From Lactococcus formosensis (lineage in GTDB: Bacteria; Bacillota; Bacilli; Lactobacillales; Streptococcaceae), in the NCBI RefSeq assembly GCF_018403745.1, contig NZ_BOVP01000005.1, forward strand, positions 1 through 64,000: DNA of 64,000 nucleotides. Reading direction: 5' to 3'. Below, piece by piece: positions 1 through 7,946 of the stretch. Each line of letters opens with the position of its first letter. Position 1 is the stretch's first letter. The position numbers and the translations under genes are program-made. Below the pieces are notes generated by a model. That model saw only the letters and a list, made by a program, of their open reading frames with translations, was not told the origin of the DNA and did no database searches.

Positions 1-76
1 TCGAACACAGAAGTTAAGTCCTATTACGCCGGAAGTAGTTGGGGGTTGCCCCCTGTGAGATATGGTAAATGCCAAG
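1..76 (+). rRNA. rrf: 5S ribosomal RNA, 3' part
   Basis: The window opens inside a 5S rRNA. The stretch with ACACAGAAGTTAAG near the start and GAGATATGG near base 60 is typical of the 3' two thirds of bacterial 5S. The 5' end lies outside the window. The tRNAs follow directly, so this is the end of an rRNA operon. The exact 3' end is estimated. Confidence 0.85.
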
Positions 77-81
77 TGATT

Positions 82-154
82 GGGAGTTTAGCTCAGCTGG
101 GAGAGCATCTGCCTTACAAGCAGAGGGTCAGCGGTTCGATCCCGTTAACTCCCA
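82..154 (+). tRNA. tRNA-Val (TAC)
   Basis: The acceptor arms GGGAGTT and AACTCCC pair, the anticodon is TAC and the T-loop reads GGTTCGATCCC. CCA is not encoded. Confidence 0.95.
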
Positions 155-156
155 TA

Positions 157-229
157 GGTTCCGTAGTGTAGCGGTTATCACGTCGCCCTGTCACGGCGAA
201 GATCGCGGGTTCGATTCCCGTCGGAACCG
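157..229 (+). tRNA. tRNA-Asp (GTC)
   Basis: The acceptor GGTTCCG pairs with CGGAACC, with discriminator G. The anticodon is GTC. It follows tRNA-Val after two bases. Confidence 0.95.
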
Positions 230-267
230 TTTCAAGTAGACTTACTTGAAAGGTAATAAAAGAAATA

Positions 268-340
268 GACTCGTTAGCTCAGTTGGTAGAGCATTTGACT
301 TTTAATCAAAGGGTCGCTGGTTCGAGCCCAGCACGGGTCA
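268..340 (+). tRNA. tRNA-Lys (TTT)
   Basis: The acceptor GACTCGT pairs with ACGGGTC (one G-T pair). The anticodon is TTT and the D and T loops are normal. Confidence 0.95.
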
Positions 341-386
341 TACTTTAACATTAGGTTGAGGTATAAAGCGTAAAAGAACTTGTCAA

Positions 387-468
387 GCGGATGTGGTGAA
401 ATTGGCAGACACGCTAGATTTAGGTTCTAGTGCTTTAGGGCGTGGGGGTTCAAGTCCCTTCATCCGCA
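387..468 (+). tRNA. tRNA-Leu (TAG)
   Basis: A long-variable-arm tRNA with acceptor GCGGATG/CATCCGC and anticodon TAG. Confidence 0.95.
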
Positions 469-479
469 TTTCTTTTATA

Positions 480-552
480 GCCGACTTAGCTCAGTTGGTA
501 GAGCATCTGATTTGTAATCAGAGGGTCGCGTGTTCGAATCATGTAGTCGGCA
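480..552 (+). tRNA. tRNA-Thr (TGT)
   Basis: The acceptor GCCGACT pairs with AGTCGGC. The anticodon is TGT. Confidence 0.95.
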
Positions 553-621
553 TTCCTTTAACTGTTGGACCTAGTGAAGCCAGATAGAGGGTTTGAGAGA
601 GCTTGTCTTTCTTTAAGCGTT

Positions 622-693
622 GCGAACGTAGTTCAGGGGTAGAACACAACCTTGCCATGGTTGGGGTCGCGAGTTCGAATCTCGTCGTTCGCT
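622..693 (+). tRNA. tRNA-Gly (GCC)
   Basis: The acceptor GCGAACG pairs with CGTTCGC, with discriminator T. The anticodon is GCC. Confidence 0.94.
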
Positions 694-731
694 TTGTTAG
701 TTCTCCCTTAGTGGGGGATTTTCCATATTTT

Positions 732-817
732 GCCGGGGTGGCGGAACTGGCAGACGCACAGGACTTAAAATCCTGCGAAGGGTAACCTTCGTACCGGTTC
801 GAAACCGGTCCTCGGCA
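732..817 (+). tRNA. tRNA-Leu (TAA)
   Basis: Acceptor GCCGGGG pairs with the 3' strand CCTCGGC plus the base before it. The variable arm is long and the anticodon is TAA. It is the last tRNA of the operon. Confidence 0.94.
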
Positions 818-826
818 TCACTTATA

Positions 827-855
827 CCAAGAGTTTACTAACTCTTGGTTTTTTT
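827..855 (+). terminator. Terminator of the rRNA-tRNA operon
   Basis: A perfect 9-bp stem (CCAAGAGTT/AACTCTTGG) with a short loop is followed by seven T residues. From here to the comX start (about 350 bases) the sequence is AT-rich and no gene is visible. Confidence 0.93.
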
Positions 856-1208
856 ATAGATTATATTAACAACTGGTACATTAAGCGAGTTGTTTTTTTG
901 TTGAAATATGAGGTTATGAGTTGATTTGTTAAATATCAGAGAATTGTTATTTATTACTCTAAGATGAAAAGATACGTGCTAATATTCTAGTTTTTTTGAT
1001 AAAATGTCAATTTGTATTCTGGAACTTAAAAAATGTCCATAATTTCGATTATGTTTTAGAAATTTAAAGAATAAAAATAATTTGATAATTGTATTTATTT
1101 CTAGCTATGGTATTCTACTATATAGGAGTAGAACACATTACAAAAGGAGGAAACAAATAAGTTACGATAAGTTGGATGTTATTCTAGAGGGGAGAGAAAT
1201 GTAGAAGG

Positions 1209-1694
1209 ATGGAGCATAATTTAGATATGGAGCAGCTGGAAGAAATATTTCATTCTGTTCAACATATTGTATGGAAGAATAGTCGTTTGATTCCGATAAA
1301 TTTTTGGACGATAGATGACTATCAGCAGGAAGGGCGTTTGGTATTATATGATTTACTTGAGGATGGTGTGACACAAAGAAAACTTTTTTGCCATTTTAAA
1401 GTACGTTATAAGCAGAGACTTATTGATATTAAAAGAAGGGAGCGGGCTTTTAAAAGGGGTTTTGACTGTGGGACTGGGCTAGATATTTACGAATATTCAG
1501 ATGCTTTAAAAGGAAAAGTAGCCAGTCCAGAACATACTCTGATTTCTGGCAGTTTGCTTGAAGAAGTTTTAGAAAACTTAAATTTACGCTACCGTGCTCT
1601 TCTTAAAAGTTACCTTGCTGGTGATGAACTGCATCGAATGGAAAAACATCGTTTGAAAGAAAAAATAATAAAAATATTATATGATGAACAGTGA
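1209..1694 (+). CDS. comX: Competence sigma factor ComX (SigX-like)
   Basis: An alternative sigma factor that in streptococci and lactococci directs RNA polymerase to late competence promoters carrying TACGAATA. The protein has 161 residues, the family's usual size. Its middle part (HFKVRYKQRLIDIKRRERAFKRGFD, residues 62-86) and DIYEYSDALKGK resemble lactococcal ComX as I remember it; the C-terminal third (LNLRYRALLKSYL) fits region 4. The gene sits just after an rRNA-tRNA operon, as comX does in pneumococcus. The ATG at 1209 was chosen because the N-terminus then lines up with other lactococcal ComX. A GAGGGGAG Shine-Dalgarno lies 14 bases upstream, and an ATG at 1227 is the alternative. No ComR box was recognised, so its regulation is not visible. 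Confidence 0.85.
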   Translation: MEHNLDMEQLEEIFHSVQHIVWKNSRLIPINFWTIDDYQQEGRLVLYDLLEDGVTQRKLFCHFKVRYKQRLIDIKRRERAFKRGFDCGTGLDIYEYSDALKGKVASPEHTLISGSLLEEVLENLNLRYRALLKSYLAGDELHRMEKHRLKEKIIKILYDEQ

Positions 1695-1735
1695 CTTTAT
1701 TAACAATGCTTGAAGAGAAAGTTTTGTTCAAATTG

Positions 1736-1744
1736 TGATATAAT
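1736..1744 (+). promoter_or_regulatory. Extended -10 promoter of pgk
   Basis: TGATATAAT (extended -10) lies 43 bases before the pgk ATG. There is no good -35 at 17 bases. pgk has its own AGGAG at 1771-1775. Confidence 0.65.
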
Positions 1745-1786
1745 TACTTTATTACTAAATAAAAATTTATAGGAGATTTCCAGAAA

Positions 1787-2983
1787 ATGGCAAAATTGAC
1801 TGTTAAAGATGTAGATCTTAAAGGTAAAAAAGTTCTTATTCGTGTGGACTTCAATGTCCCACTTAAAGATGGTGTAATTACTAATGATAACCGTATTACT
1901 GCAGCTCTTCCAACAATCAAGTATGTACTTGAACAAGGCGGACGTGCAATTCTCTTCTCTCACCTTGGTCGTGTTAAAGAAGAAGCAGATAAAGCTGGTA
2001 AATCTCTTGCTCCAGTAGCAGCAGCTTTGGGCGAAAAATTGGGCAAAGAAGTTGTTTTCCCAGGAACTACTCGTGGTGCTGAGTTGGAAGCTGCTATTGC
2101 TGAATTAAAAGATGGCGATATCTTGCTTGTTGAAAACACTCGTTTTGAAGATGTTGATGGTAAAAAAGAATCTAAAAATGATCCTGAACTTGGTAAATAC
2201 TGGGCTTCACTTGGAGACGGTATCTTCGTAAATGATGCATTTGGTACTGCTCACCGTGCGCACGCTTCAAACGTAGGTATTTCTGCTAACGTGGATAAAG
2301 CAGTAGCTGGTTTCTTGCTTGAAAACGAAATTGCTTACATCCAAGAAGCTGTTGAAAACCCAGTTCGCCCATTCGTAGCGATCCTTGGTGGTTCAAAAGT
2401 TTCAGATAAAATCGGTGTTATTGAAAACTTGCTTGGTAAAGCAGACAAAGTTATCATCGGTGGTGGTATGGCGTACACATTTTTCAAAGCACAAGGCATC
2501 GAAATCGGAGACTCTTTGGTTGAAGAAGATAAACTTGACTTGGCGAAAGAATTGCTTGAAAAAGCAGACGGGAAACTTATCTTGCCAGTAGACTCAAAAG
2601 AAGCTAATGCTTTTGCTGGTTACACTGAAGTAAAAGACACTGAAGGTGAAGCAGTTGATGCTGGTTTCCTTGGTCTTGATGCAGGTCCTAAATCAGTTGA
2701 ACGTTTTGCTAAAGAACTTGAAGGTGCTAAAACAGTTGTTTGGAACGGTCCTATGGGTGTCTTTGAAAACCCTGACTTCCAAGCAGGTACTATCGGTGTT
2801 ATGGATGCCATCATTGCTCAACCAGGTGTAAAATCAATCATTGGTGGTGGAGACTCAGCAGCTGCAGCAATCAACCTTGGCCGTGCAGATAAATTCTCAT
2901 GGATCTCTACTGGTGGTGGTGCTTCTATGGAACTTCTCGAAGGTAAAGTTCTTCCAGGACTTGATGCTCTTACAGAAAAATAA
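1787..2983 (+). CDS. pgk: Phosphoglycerate kinase
   Basis: A glycolytic enzyme: 1,3-bisphosphoglycerate + ADP to 3-phosphoglycerate + ATP, in the cytoplasm. The 398-residue length is normal. The N-terminus has the signature [11 protein letters not shown]. The C-terminal nucleotide-binding half has IGGGDSAAA and [13 protein letters not shown]. Codon use is strongly biased, as expected for a highly expressed gene. AGGAG lies 11 bases before the ATG. It is monocistronic, with its own promoter and terminator. Confidence 0.98.
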   Translation: MAKLTVKDVDLKGKKVLIRVDFNVPLKDGVITNDNRITAALPTIKYVLEQGGRAILFSHLGRVKEEADKAGKSLAPVAAALGEKLGKEVVFPGTTRGAELEAAIAELKDGDILLVENTRFEDVDGKKESKNDPELGKYWASLGDGIFVNDAFGTAHRAHASNVGISANVDKAVAGFLLENEIAYIQEAVENPVRPFVAILGGSKVSDKIGVIENLLGKADKVIIGGGMAYTFFKAQGIEIGDSLVEEDKLDLAKELLEKADGKLILPVDSKEANAFAGYTEVKDTEGEAVDAGFLGLDAGPKSVERFAKELEGAKTVVWNGPMGVFENPDFQAGTIGVMDAIIAQPGVKSIIGGGDSAAAAINLGRADKFSWISTGGGASMELLEGKVLPGLDALTEK

Positions 2984-2993
2984 TGCAATAAAA

Positions 2994-3016
2994 AACAGAC
3001 CATGGTCTGTTTTTTT
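2994..3016 (+). terminator. pgk terminator
   Basis: The self-complementary AACAGACCATGGTCTGTT is followed by a T-run. The T-run also abuts the extended -10 of the next gene. Confidence 0.92.
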
Positions 3017-3024
3017 GATACAAT
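3016..3024 (+). promoter_or_regulatory. Extended -10 for a leaderless rlmI-like mRNA
   Basis: TGATACAAT ends six bases before the ATG at 3031, so the expected start of transcription is at or next to the ATG. No Shine-Dalgarno is present. Confidence 0.6.
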
Positions 3025-3030
3025 AATACT

Positions 3031-4200
3031 ATGAAGAAAATCACAGTAAAAAAGCAGGCTGCACAAAAGCTCCGCCGCGCTTTTCCCTTAATTGTTGCCG
3101 AAGATTTAAAGTCTACTCCTCAGGAAGACGGGTTTATTGACTTTGTTGATGAACAAGAAAACTTTCTGGGAAGAGGCTATTTATCAAAACAAAATAAAGG
3201 CGCTGGTTGGCTTTTAAGTCCGATCTCAGAGGATATAAATCTAAGCTTCTATGCAGCGAAATTTGAAGAAGCTAAGCGCGCACGTCTTTCTTTTTTCCAA
3301 GATGAGCTTACTACAGCTTTCCGGCTTTTTAATGGTGAAGGAGACGGATTAGGTGGGGTAACTGTAGATTATTATGCTGATTATGCTGTTTTTAGCTGGT
3401 ACAACCCTTTTATCTATACGCAAAGTACAGACATTATAGCTGCTTTTCGCTCTGTTTATCCTGAAATCAAAGGAATTTATGAAAAAATTCGGTTTGATGG
3501 TCCAAATTTTGAAACACGACATGTATGGGGGGAAGTTGCCCCAGAACCCTTGGCCGTTAAGGAAAATGGTGTGACCTATGCAACATATATGAATGAAGGG
3601 TTAATGACAGGGATTTTCTTAGATCAAAAAGAAGTCAGAGGTACTTTAGCAAGTGGTTTAGTGGCAGGTAAGACCCTTCTTAATATGTTTAGTTATACGG
3701 GCGCTTTTTCGGTCGCAGCAGCGTTTGGTGGAGCAAGCCAAACAACCTCAGTTGATTTAGCTAAACGTTCTTTGGATAAAACGCGAGAACAATTTACAAT
3801 GAATGGCATCGATCCTGAGAGTCAACGCATCTACGTTATGGATGTTTTTGGTTATTTTAATTATGCCAAGAAAAAAGAATTAAGTTATGATGTAGTAGTT
3901 TTAGATCCACCAAGCTTTGCTCGTAACAAGAAGAAGACTTTTTCGGTGGCGAAGAATTATGGGGAACTCGTTCAAGAATCAATCGATATTTTAAATAAAG
4001 AAGGACTTTTGATTGCCTCTACAAACGCTGCTAATGTTAGCCGTGAGAAATTCCGTAAAATGGTAGAACAGGCTCTTAAAAATAAAAATGTTAAATTTGA
4101 TATTTTTCAGGAAGAGCACTTGCCTGCCGACTTCAAGGTGGCTTCTTCTTTCCCGGAAGGTGATTATTTGAAAGTCTTGTTTATTCAAATCAAAAAATAA
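3031..4200 (+). CDS. Class I rRNA methyltransferase, RlmI/RlmK-like
   Basis: A predicted S-adenosylmethionine-dependent 23S rRNA cytosine-C5 methyltransferase. The N-terminal PUA-like domain (about 1-75) contains EDGFIDFVDEQENFLGRGYL. The Rossmann methyltransferase domain has LLNMFSYTGAFSVAAA (motif I, about 215-230) and VVLDPPSF (motif IV), as in the RlmI group. The 389-residue length is typical. It has no Shine-Dalgarno; the -10 directly before the ATG suggests a leaderless mRNA. The exact target base cannot be read from the sequence. Confidence 0.88.
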   Translation: MKKITVKKQAAQKLRRAFPLIVAEDLKSTPQEDGFIDFVDEQENFLGRGYLSKQNKGAGWLLSPISEDINLSFYAAKFEEAKRARLSFFQDELTTAFRLFNGEGDGLGGVTVDYYADYAVFSWYNPFIYTQSTDIIAAFRSVYPEIKGIYEKIRFDGPNFETRHVWGEVAPEPLAVKENGVTYATYMNEGLMTGIFLDQKEVRGTLASGLVAGKTLLNMFSYTGAFSVAAAFGGASQTTSVDLAKRSLDKTREQFTMNGIDPESQRIYVMDVFGYFNYAKKKELSYDVVVLDPPSFARNKKKTFSVAKNYGELVQESIDILNKEGLLIASTNAANVSREKFRKMVEQALKNKNVKFDIFQEEHLPADFKVASSFPEGDYLKVLFIQIKK

Positions 4201-4201
4201 G

Positions 4202-4236
4202 AAAAAACTGTTGGAAAGTTGCTTCAGCAGTTTTTT
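4202..4236 (+). terminator. Terminator after the rlmI-like gene
   Basis: AAAAAACTGTTG pairs with CAGCAGTTTTTT (one G-T pair) around a loop of about 11 bases and ends in a T-run. The 180 bases from here to the next gene hold a TATAAT at 4286 but no convincing gene. Confidence 0.8.
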
Positions 4237-4415
4237 AATAAGCCATAAATTACTGAAATGTAAGAGAGGATGTACAATTCTCCTTTATAATAAAAGGGTA
4301 TCAGTTTTTCTAAAAAAAGCCGTCTCAGTAGAAGCAGTTCTCTTGTTTCTTCATCTTCTTCACCTAGGCTGGTTTCTTCTAGAAAATCTGTTTCACAAAT
4401 AAAGGAGAACAGAGT

Positions 4416-5210
4416 ATGAAAAAAATATTTTCTAGCTATGATTTAAAAATCATAGGTATAGTATTTATGGTTATCGATCATATTAACATTTATCTTGGAA
4501 GCTACTTTGGCTTACCTACCCGGGTAGGATTTTTAGGGCGATTTGTCGCACCTCTATTTGTATTTATGATGGTCGAAGGCTTTCATTATACAAGAAGTCG
4601 AAAAAAATATTTTTTAAGGCTTTTAGGTGGTGGTCTACTGATGTATGCCATCAACATTAGCTTCAACTTGCTGACACGGAGCAGTTTTGAGGATCCTTAT
4701 GGGCAATTTGATATATTTTTACTTCTTGCAGGTCAAAATATTTTCATGACGCTGGCACTCCTATTTGCTTTGATCTGGGCAATTGATATTATTCGTAAAA
4801 ATCAAGGGACGAAGCTTAAGTGTTTTTCATATAGCTTAGTCATTCTATTGCTTTTGCCCCTTATCCTGTTGAGTGAGGGTGGCCCGTACGAGCTTGTATT
4901 GGTTCTCATTTTCTATTTTTTCCGAGGAAGATGGGCAAAAATTTCAGCAGGAATTATTACTTTTAGTCTTCTGTTGCTTGTATGGAGTTTGGTGGGCTAT
5001 TTTACAGGGAGTGCAGCAGGCACGCTTTACCAGGTACTCAGTTTTTCAAATGAATTTATGATTATTACTGTTTTACCTTTCATTTTCCTCTACAATGGTC
5101 AACGTGGCGGTAATGGCGCACAGTGGCAAAGAGATCTTTTCTATTATTTTTATCCCGCACATTTGCTTATTCTGTACATCTTACGCTATGTCTTGGTAGG
5201 TGTAGTATAA
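4416..5210 (+). CDS. TraX family membrane protein
   Basis: A 264-residue polytopic membrane protein of the TraX family, named after the F-plasmid pilin acetylation protein. The chromosomal Firmicute members have no proven role. The family pattern is clear: LKIIGIVFMVIDHINIYLG (residues 10-28), then FLGRFVAPLFVFMMVEGFHYTRSRKKY. About seven or eight hydrophobic segments follow, and the C-terminus contains a conserved FYYFYPAHLLILY. A good AAAGGAG precedes the ATG. No conjugation genes are nearby, so a role in cell-surface acylation is inference only. Confidence 0.8.
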   Translation: MKKIFSSYDLKIIGIVFMVIDHINIYLGSYFGLPTRVGFLGRFVAPLFVFMMVEGFHYTRSRKKYFLRLLGGGLLMYAINISFNLLTRSSFEDPYGQFDIFLLLAGQNIFMTLALLFALIWAIDIIRKNQGTKLKCFSYSLVILLLLPLILLSEGGPYELVLVLIFYFFRGRWAKISAGIITFSLLLLVWSLVGYFTGSAAGTLYQVLSFSNEFMIITVLPFIFLYNGQRGGNGAQWQRDLFYYFYPAHLLILYILRYVLVGVV

Positions 5211-5211
5211 C

Positions 5212-5246
5212 AAAAACACACGGTCATTTATTAACCGTGTGTTTTT
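5212..5246. terminator. Bidirectional terminator
   Basis: AAAAACACACGGT pairs perfectly with ACCGTGTGTTTTT around a 9-base loop. It has A/T tracts on both sides and so serves the convergent TraX-like and DUF218 genes. Confidence 0.93.
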
Positions 5247-6279
5247 ATATTGGTAAAAAGCTATATAATAAAGCGAAGAAAACAAAACCAATGAGGCTCA
5301 TAACCCATATTTTATTGTGTGATAAGAGGGCCACGTATTCACGTATGAGGGCTGTGGGTAAGAAATAAAGTGCTGTTGGTGCACCAACCCCTTCAGCCTT
5401 AAGATGCACTCTACGGGCATATAAACGTGCACGGAGTACATGATAATTATTGGTTGAAAAGATAATACTTGGCGCTGGGTGTCCACCCTCAAATCTTGTG
5501 AGCCAATCTTCTTCAATAAGCTGTTTTGAAAAAAGCATATTTTCATAAGTTGTAGTTGATTGATCTTCTAAAATAATCATATTTTCAGGAATATGCTGAG
5601 AGAGGAGGTATTTACGCATAGCATAAGCTTCAGAAACAGGTTCATCAGTACCTTGCCCACCACTCACAACAAATTTCGCATTCGGATTTTTGTAGAAATA
5701 TTCAATCCCTTTGTCCAAGCGGCTTTTTAGAAGCGGTGGAACGTCTTCACTAGAAATACCAGATCCAAGTACAATAATATAGTCAATATGCTTTTTAAGC
5801 GGTAGCATCTGGTACATCCAAGAATAAAAGAGGTAAGCAATAAAGATGAAGGATAGTATTAAATCAAGTAAGAGGATAAATAACAAAATTATATCCAGAA
5901 AAAGTGGTAGTTTGAATACACCTGTGATTAAAAATAGAAAAAGAGGGAAACTGATGATTAAGTTTAAGCCCATGGCAGCGGAGAGCTTTGCAGTTAAACT
6001 TTTTCCTTCTTTAGTACGCATCGTTTGTGAATTGAAAATGAGATAGATGCATACAGCTAAAAAGATGAGAGGGAGAAGTAAATAAAAAATTGCTAAAGCA
6101 AGCATTGAACCATGAGAGGAGGTTTTATCAAGGAAAACGAGTCCAAGAATTAAAAGGGTGAAAAATGAGAGAATCAAGCCGGCAGCAAGAAGTAGCCCCC
6201 CAAAGATACTGCGGTCTTTAAATTTAATTAGCAAATAGCCTATCCCAGAAATAGCAAGAAAAAAGAGTAGATAAAGCAT
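5245..6279 (-). CDS. YdcF/SanA-type DUF218 membrane protein
   Basis: The protein has 344 residues. The N-terminal half (about 1-160) has five or six hydrophobic segments. The C-terminal half is a DUF218 domain: DYIIVLGSGIS, KFVVSGGQGTDEPVSEA, ILEDQSTTTYENM and IFSTNNYHVLRA. Related E. coli proteins (SanA, YdcF, ElyC) act on the cell envelope, but the reaction is not established. The ATG at 6279 was chosen because TTGGAGGATTCT directly precedes it; the upstream in-frame TTG overlaps that Shine-Dalgarno. The last TM segment lies at the very C-terminus. Confidence 0.85.
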   Translation of the reverse strand: MLYLLFFLAISGIGYLLIKFKDRSIFGGLLLAAGLILSFFTLLILGLVFLDKTSSHGSMLALAIFYLLLPLIFLAVCIYLIFNSQTMRTKEGKSLTAKLSAAMGLNLIISFPLFLFLITGVFKLPLFLDIILLFILLLDLILSFIFIAYLFYSWMYQMLPLKKHIDYIIVLGSGISSEDVPPLLKSRLDKGIEYFYKNPNAKFVVSGGQGTDEPVSEAYAMRKYLLSQHIPENMIILEDQSTTTYENMLFSKQLIEEDWLTRFEGGHPAPSIIFSTNNYHVLRARLYARRVHLKAEGVGAPTALYFLPTALIREYVALLSHNKIWVMSLIGFVFFALLYSFLPI

Positions 6280-6377
6280 AGAATCCTCCAATAGTTAAAA
6301 TTAGTATATCATGTTCGCACCTCGGTAAACTAGTATTTTGTATTACTGAAGCGGTATTTGTTTGAAATAAGAAATAT

Positions 6378-6408
6378 AAAAAAACACCGGCATGAAACCG
6401 GTGTTTTT
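6378..6408 (-). terminator. Terminator of tRNA-Leu (AAG)
   Basis: AAAAACACCGG pairs with CCGGTGTTTTT around a 7-base loop, directly downstream of the minus-strand tRNA. Confidence 0.9.
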
Positions 6409-6412
6409 ACGA

Positions 6413-6498
6413 TGCGGAAGGCGGGACTTGAACCCGCACAGCCAAGATAGGCCACAGGATCCTTAATCCTGCGCGTCTGCCAATTCCGCCACTTCCGC
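6413..6498 (-). tRNA. tRNA-Leu (AAG)
   Basis: On the minus strand, acceptor GCGGAAG pairs with CTTCCGC, with discriminator A. The long variable arm and anticodon AAG identify leucine. Confidence 0.94.
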
Positions 6499-6581
6499 GA
6501 ATTGGTACTTTAATATAATACCATTTCACGAAGAAGAATGCAAGGATGAACTTATTTTTTAGATGTTTTTATAAAGATTGT

Positions 6582-7850
6582 TCAGTATTTCATATAAGAA
6601 GCCATTTCTGCAGCATGGGTACCTGCTACACGCCCTGTTACAAAAGCACATGTAATGTTATAGCCACCAGTATAACCGTTGATATCAAGTAATTCTCCTG
6701 TCATATAGAGACCGGGTGTTAATTTACTTTCCATTGTCTTTGGATTAACTTCTTTAAGGTGTACACCGCCACCAGTGACAAAAGATTTCTCAATCGGAAA
6801 AGTTTTATCGATTTGGATTGGAAATGCTTTAAGGATATGGGAGAGTCTCTCTAATTGTTTTTCAGTGAGTTGCTTTGCAGGCATATCTGCGTCGATTTGA
6901 ACTTTATCGAGTAAGAAAAGTAAGTAGCGTTCCTGAGTCAGTGCTGCAAAAGCATTTTTCACAGCCTTTCCATTGTCACGCGCAGTATTTTTCAAGTCGT
7001 TTAAGAGTTGTGCTACAGATATGTCAGGGAAGCTGTCCAGCTGTACAGTCACGCTTTCTGCGCCTTTAGCCAGCTCTTGGTTGATAAAGCTAGAACAGCG
7101 AAGTGCTGCTGGTCCGCTAATACCAAAGTGTGTAAAGAGCATATCCATTTGGTGGTCAATGATGACTTTCCCTTTAGCATTAAGTACACTCAATCGAATA
7201 TCTCGAAGGGAGATACCTTGTAAACTTTTCTCACTGATAAATGTTTCAGAAGAAACTAATGGAGATTCTGTCGGATAAAGGGTTGTGATTGTATGTCCAG
7301 CACTTCGTGTTAATTTATAACCATCGCCGGTGGAGCCTGTTGATGGATAGGCGCGACCGCCAGTAGATAAGACAACACAAGAGGCCGCGAAGCTGTCTGT
7401 TTCTGTTTCGAGTCCGGTAATAGTGCCATGCTCTATGTTGAGCTCAGTTACGGCAGAGTTTGGAAAATAGTCCACTTGAAGTTCCTCTATTTTACTGAAA
7501 AGTCCCTCAACAATTGTGCGAGATTTATCTGTTACAGGGAACATACGGCCATGATCTTCTTCCTTGAGCGGAATACCATTTTTCTCAAAGAAATCAATAA
7601 TATCCAAGTTTGAAAATTGAGCAAAAGCACTATGTAAAAAGCGCCCGTTTCCAGGAACATGAGTAATAATCGCATCCACAGAATGACTGTTAGTAACGTT
7701 ACATCGTCCACCTCCAGTCATCAATAGTTTTTTTCCAACCTTTTTGTTCTTATCAATTAAAGCTGTGTGGGCACCATTTTCAGCAGCAGCTATGGCAGCC
7801 ATCATACCTGAAGGTCCAGCACCAACAACGATTACATCATATTTTTTCAT
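6582..7850 (-). CDS. BaiN/RdsA family FAD flavoprotein (HI0933 type)
   Basis: A 422-residue FAD-binding protein of the HI0933/YhiN family. It has the dinucleotide motif VGAGPSGMMAAIAAAENG near residue 10, then GKKLLMTGGGRCNVTN (about 41-56), STGGRAYPSTGSTGDGY mid-protein and the C-terminal GELLDINGYTGGYN. From memory, the E. coli member YhiN is now reported as the 23S rRNA dihydrouridine synthase RdsA, so an rRNA modification role is plausible; older names link the family to bile-acid reduction. The ATG lies six bases after an extended -10 (TGCTATAAT) with no Shine-Dalgarno, suggesting a leaderless mRNA. Confidence 0.85.
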   Translation of the reverse strand: MKKYDVIVVGAGPSGMMAAIAAAENGAHTALIDKNKKVGKKLLMTGGGRCNVTNSHSVDAIITHVPGNGRFLHSAFAQFSNLDIIDFFEKNGIPLKEEDHGRMFPVTDKSRTIVEGLFSKIEELQVDYFPNSAVTELNIEHGTITGLETETDSFAASCVVLSTGGRAYPSTGSTGDGYKLTRSAGHTITTLYPTESPLVSSETFISEKSLQGISLRDIRLSVLNAKGKVIIDHQMDMLFTHFGISGPAALRCSSFINQELAKGAESVTVQLDSFPDISVAQLLNDLKNTARDNGKAVKNAFAALTQERYLLFLLDKVQIDADMPAKQLTEKQLERLSHILKAFPIQIDKTFPIEKSFVTGGGVHLKEVNPKTMESKLTPGLYMTGELLDINGYTGGYNITCAFVTGRVAGTHAAEMASYMKY

Positions 7851-7856
7851 AACTTC

Positions 7857-7865
7857 ATTATAGCA
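7857..7865 (-). promoter_or_regulatory. Extended -10 for a leaderless flavoprotein mRNA
   Basis: On the minus strand TGCTATAAT is followed by six bases and then the ATG at 7850. Confidence 0.6.
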
Positions 7866-7910
7866 TAGTTTCTGGTGCTGATTTCTGGAGCTCGCTTACG
7901 AAATATATAA

Positions 7911-7937
7911 AAAGAACTCTTAGGTAAGAGTTCTTAA
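7911..7937 (-). terminator. Terminator of the egtU-like gene
   Basis: AAGAACTCTT pairs with AAGAGTTCTT around a 4-base loop, with a T-tract on the minus strand. It lies just after the stop of the permease/binding-protein gene. Confidence 0.88.
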
Positions 7938-7946
7938 GCTCAGTCT

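Noticed and set aside
393..785. Two ORFs of about 60 codons across the tRNA cluster
   Set aside because: They run through tRNA genes and have no protein-like composition.
1488..1495. TACGAATA inside comX
   Set aside because: It is in the middle of the coding region with no downstream gene to serve; treated as a chance match.
4211..4402. 63-codon ORF before the TraX-like gene
   Set aside because: It overlaps the terminator hairpin, has no ribosome-binding site and low-quality composition.
4788..4795. TACGAATA on the minus strand inside the TraX-like gene
   Set aside because: It lies inside a coding region and points away from any start codon.
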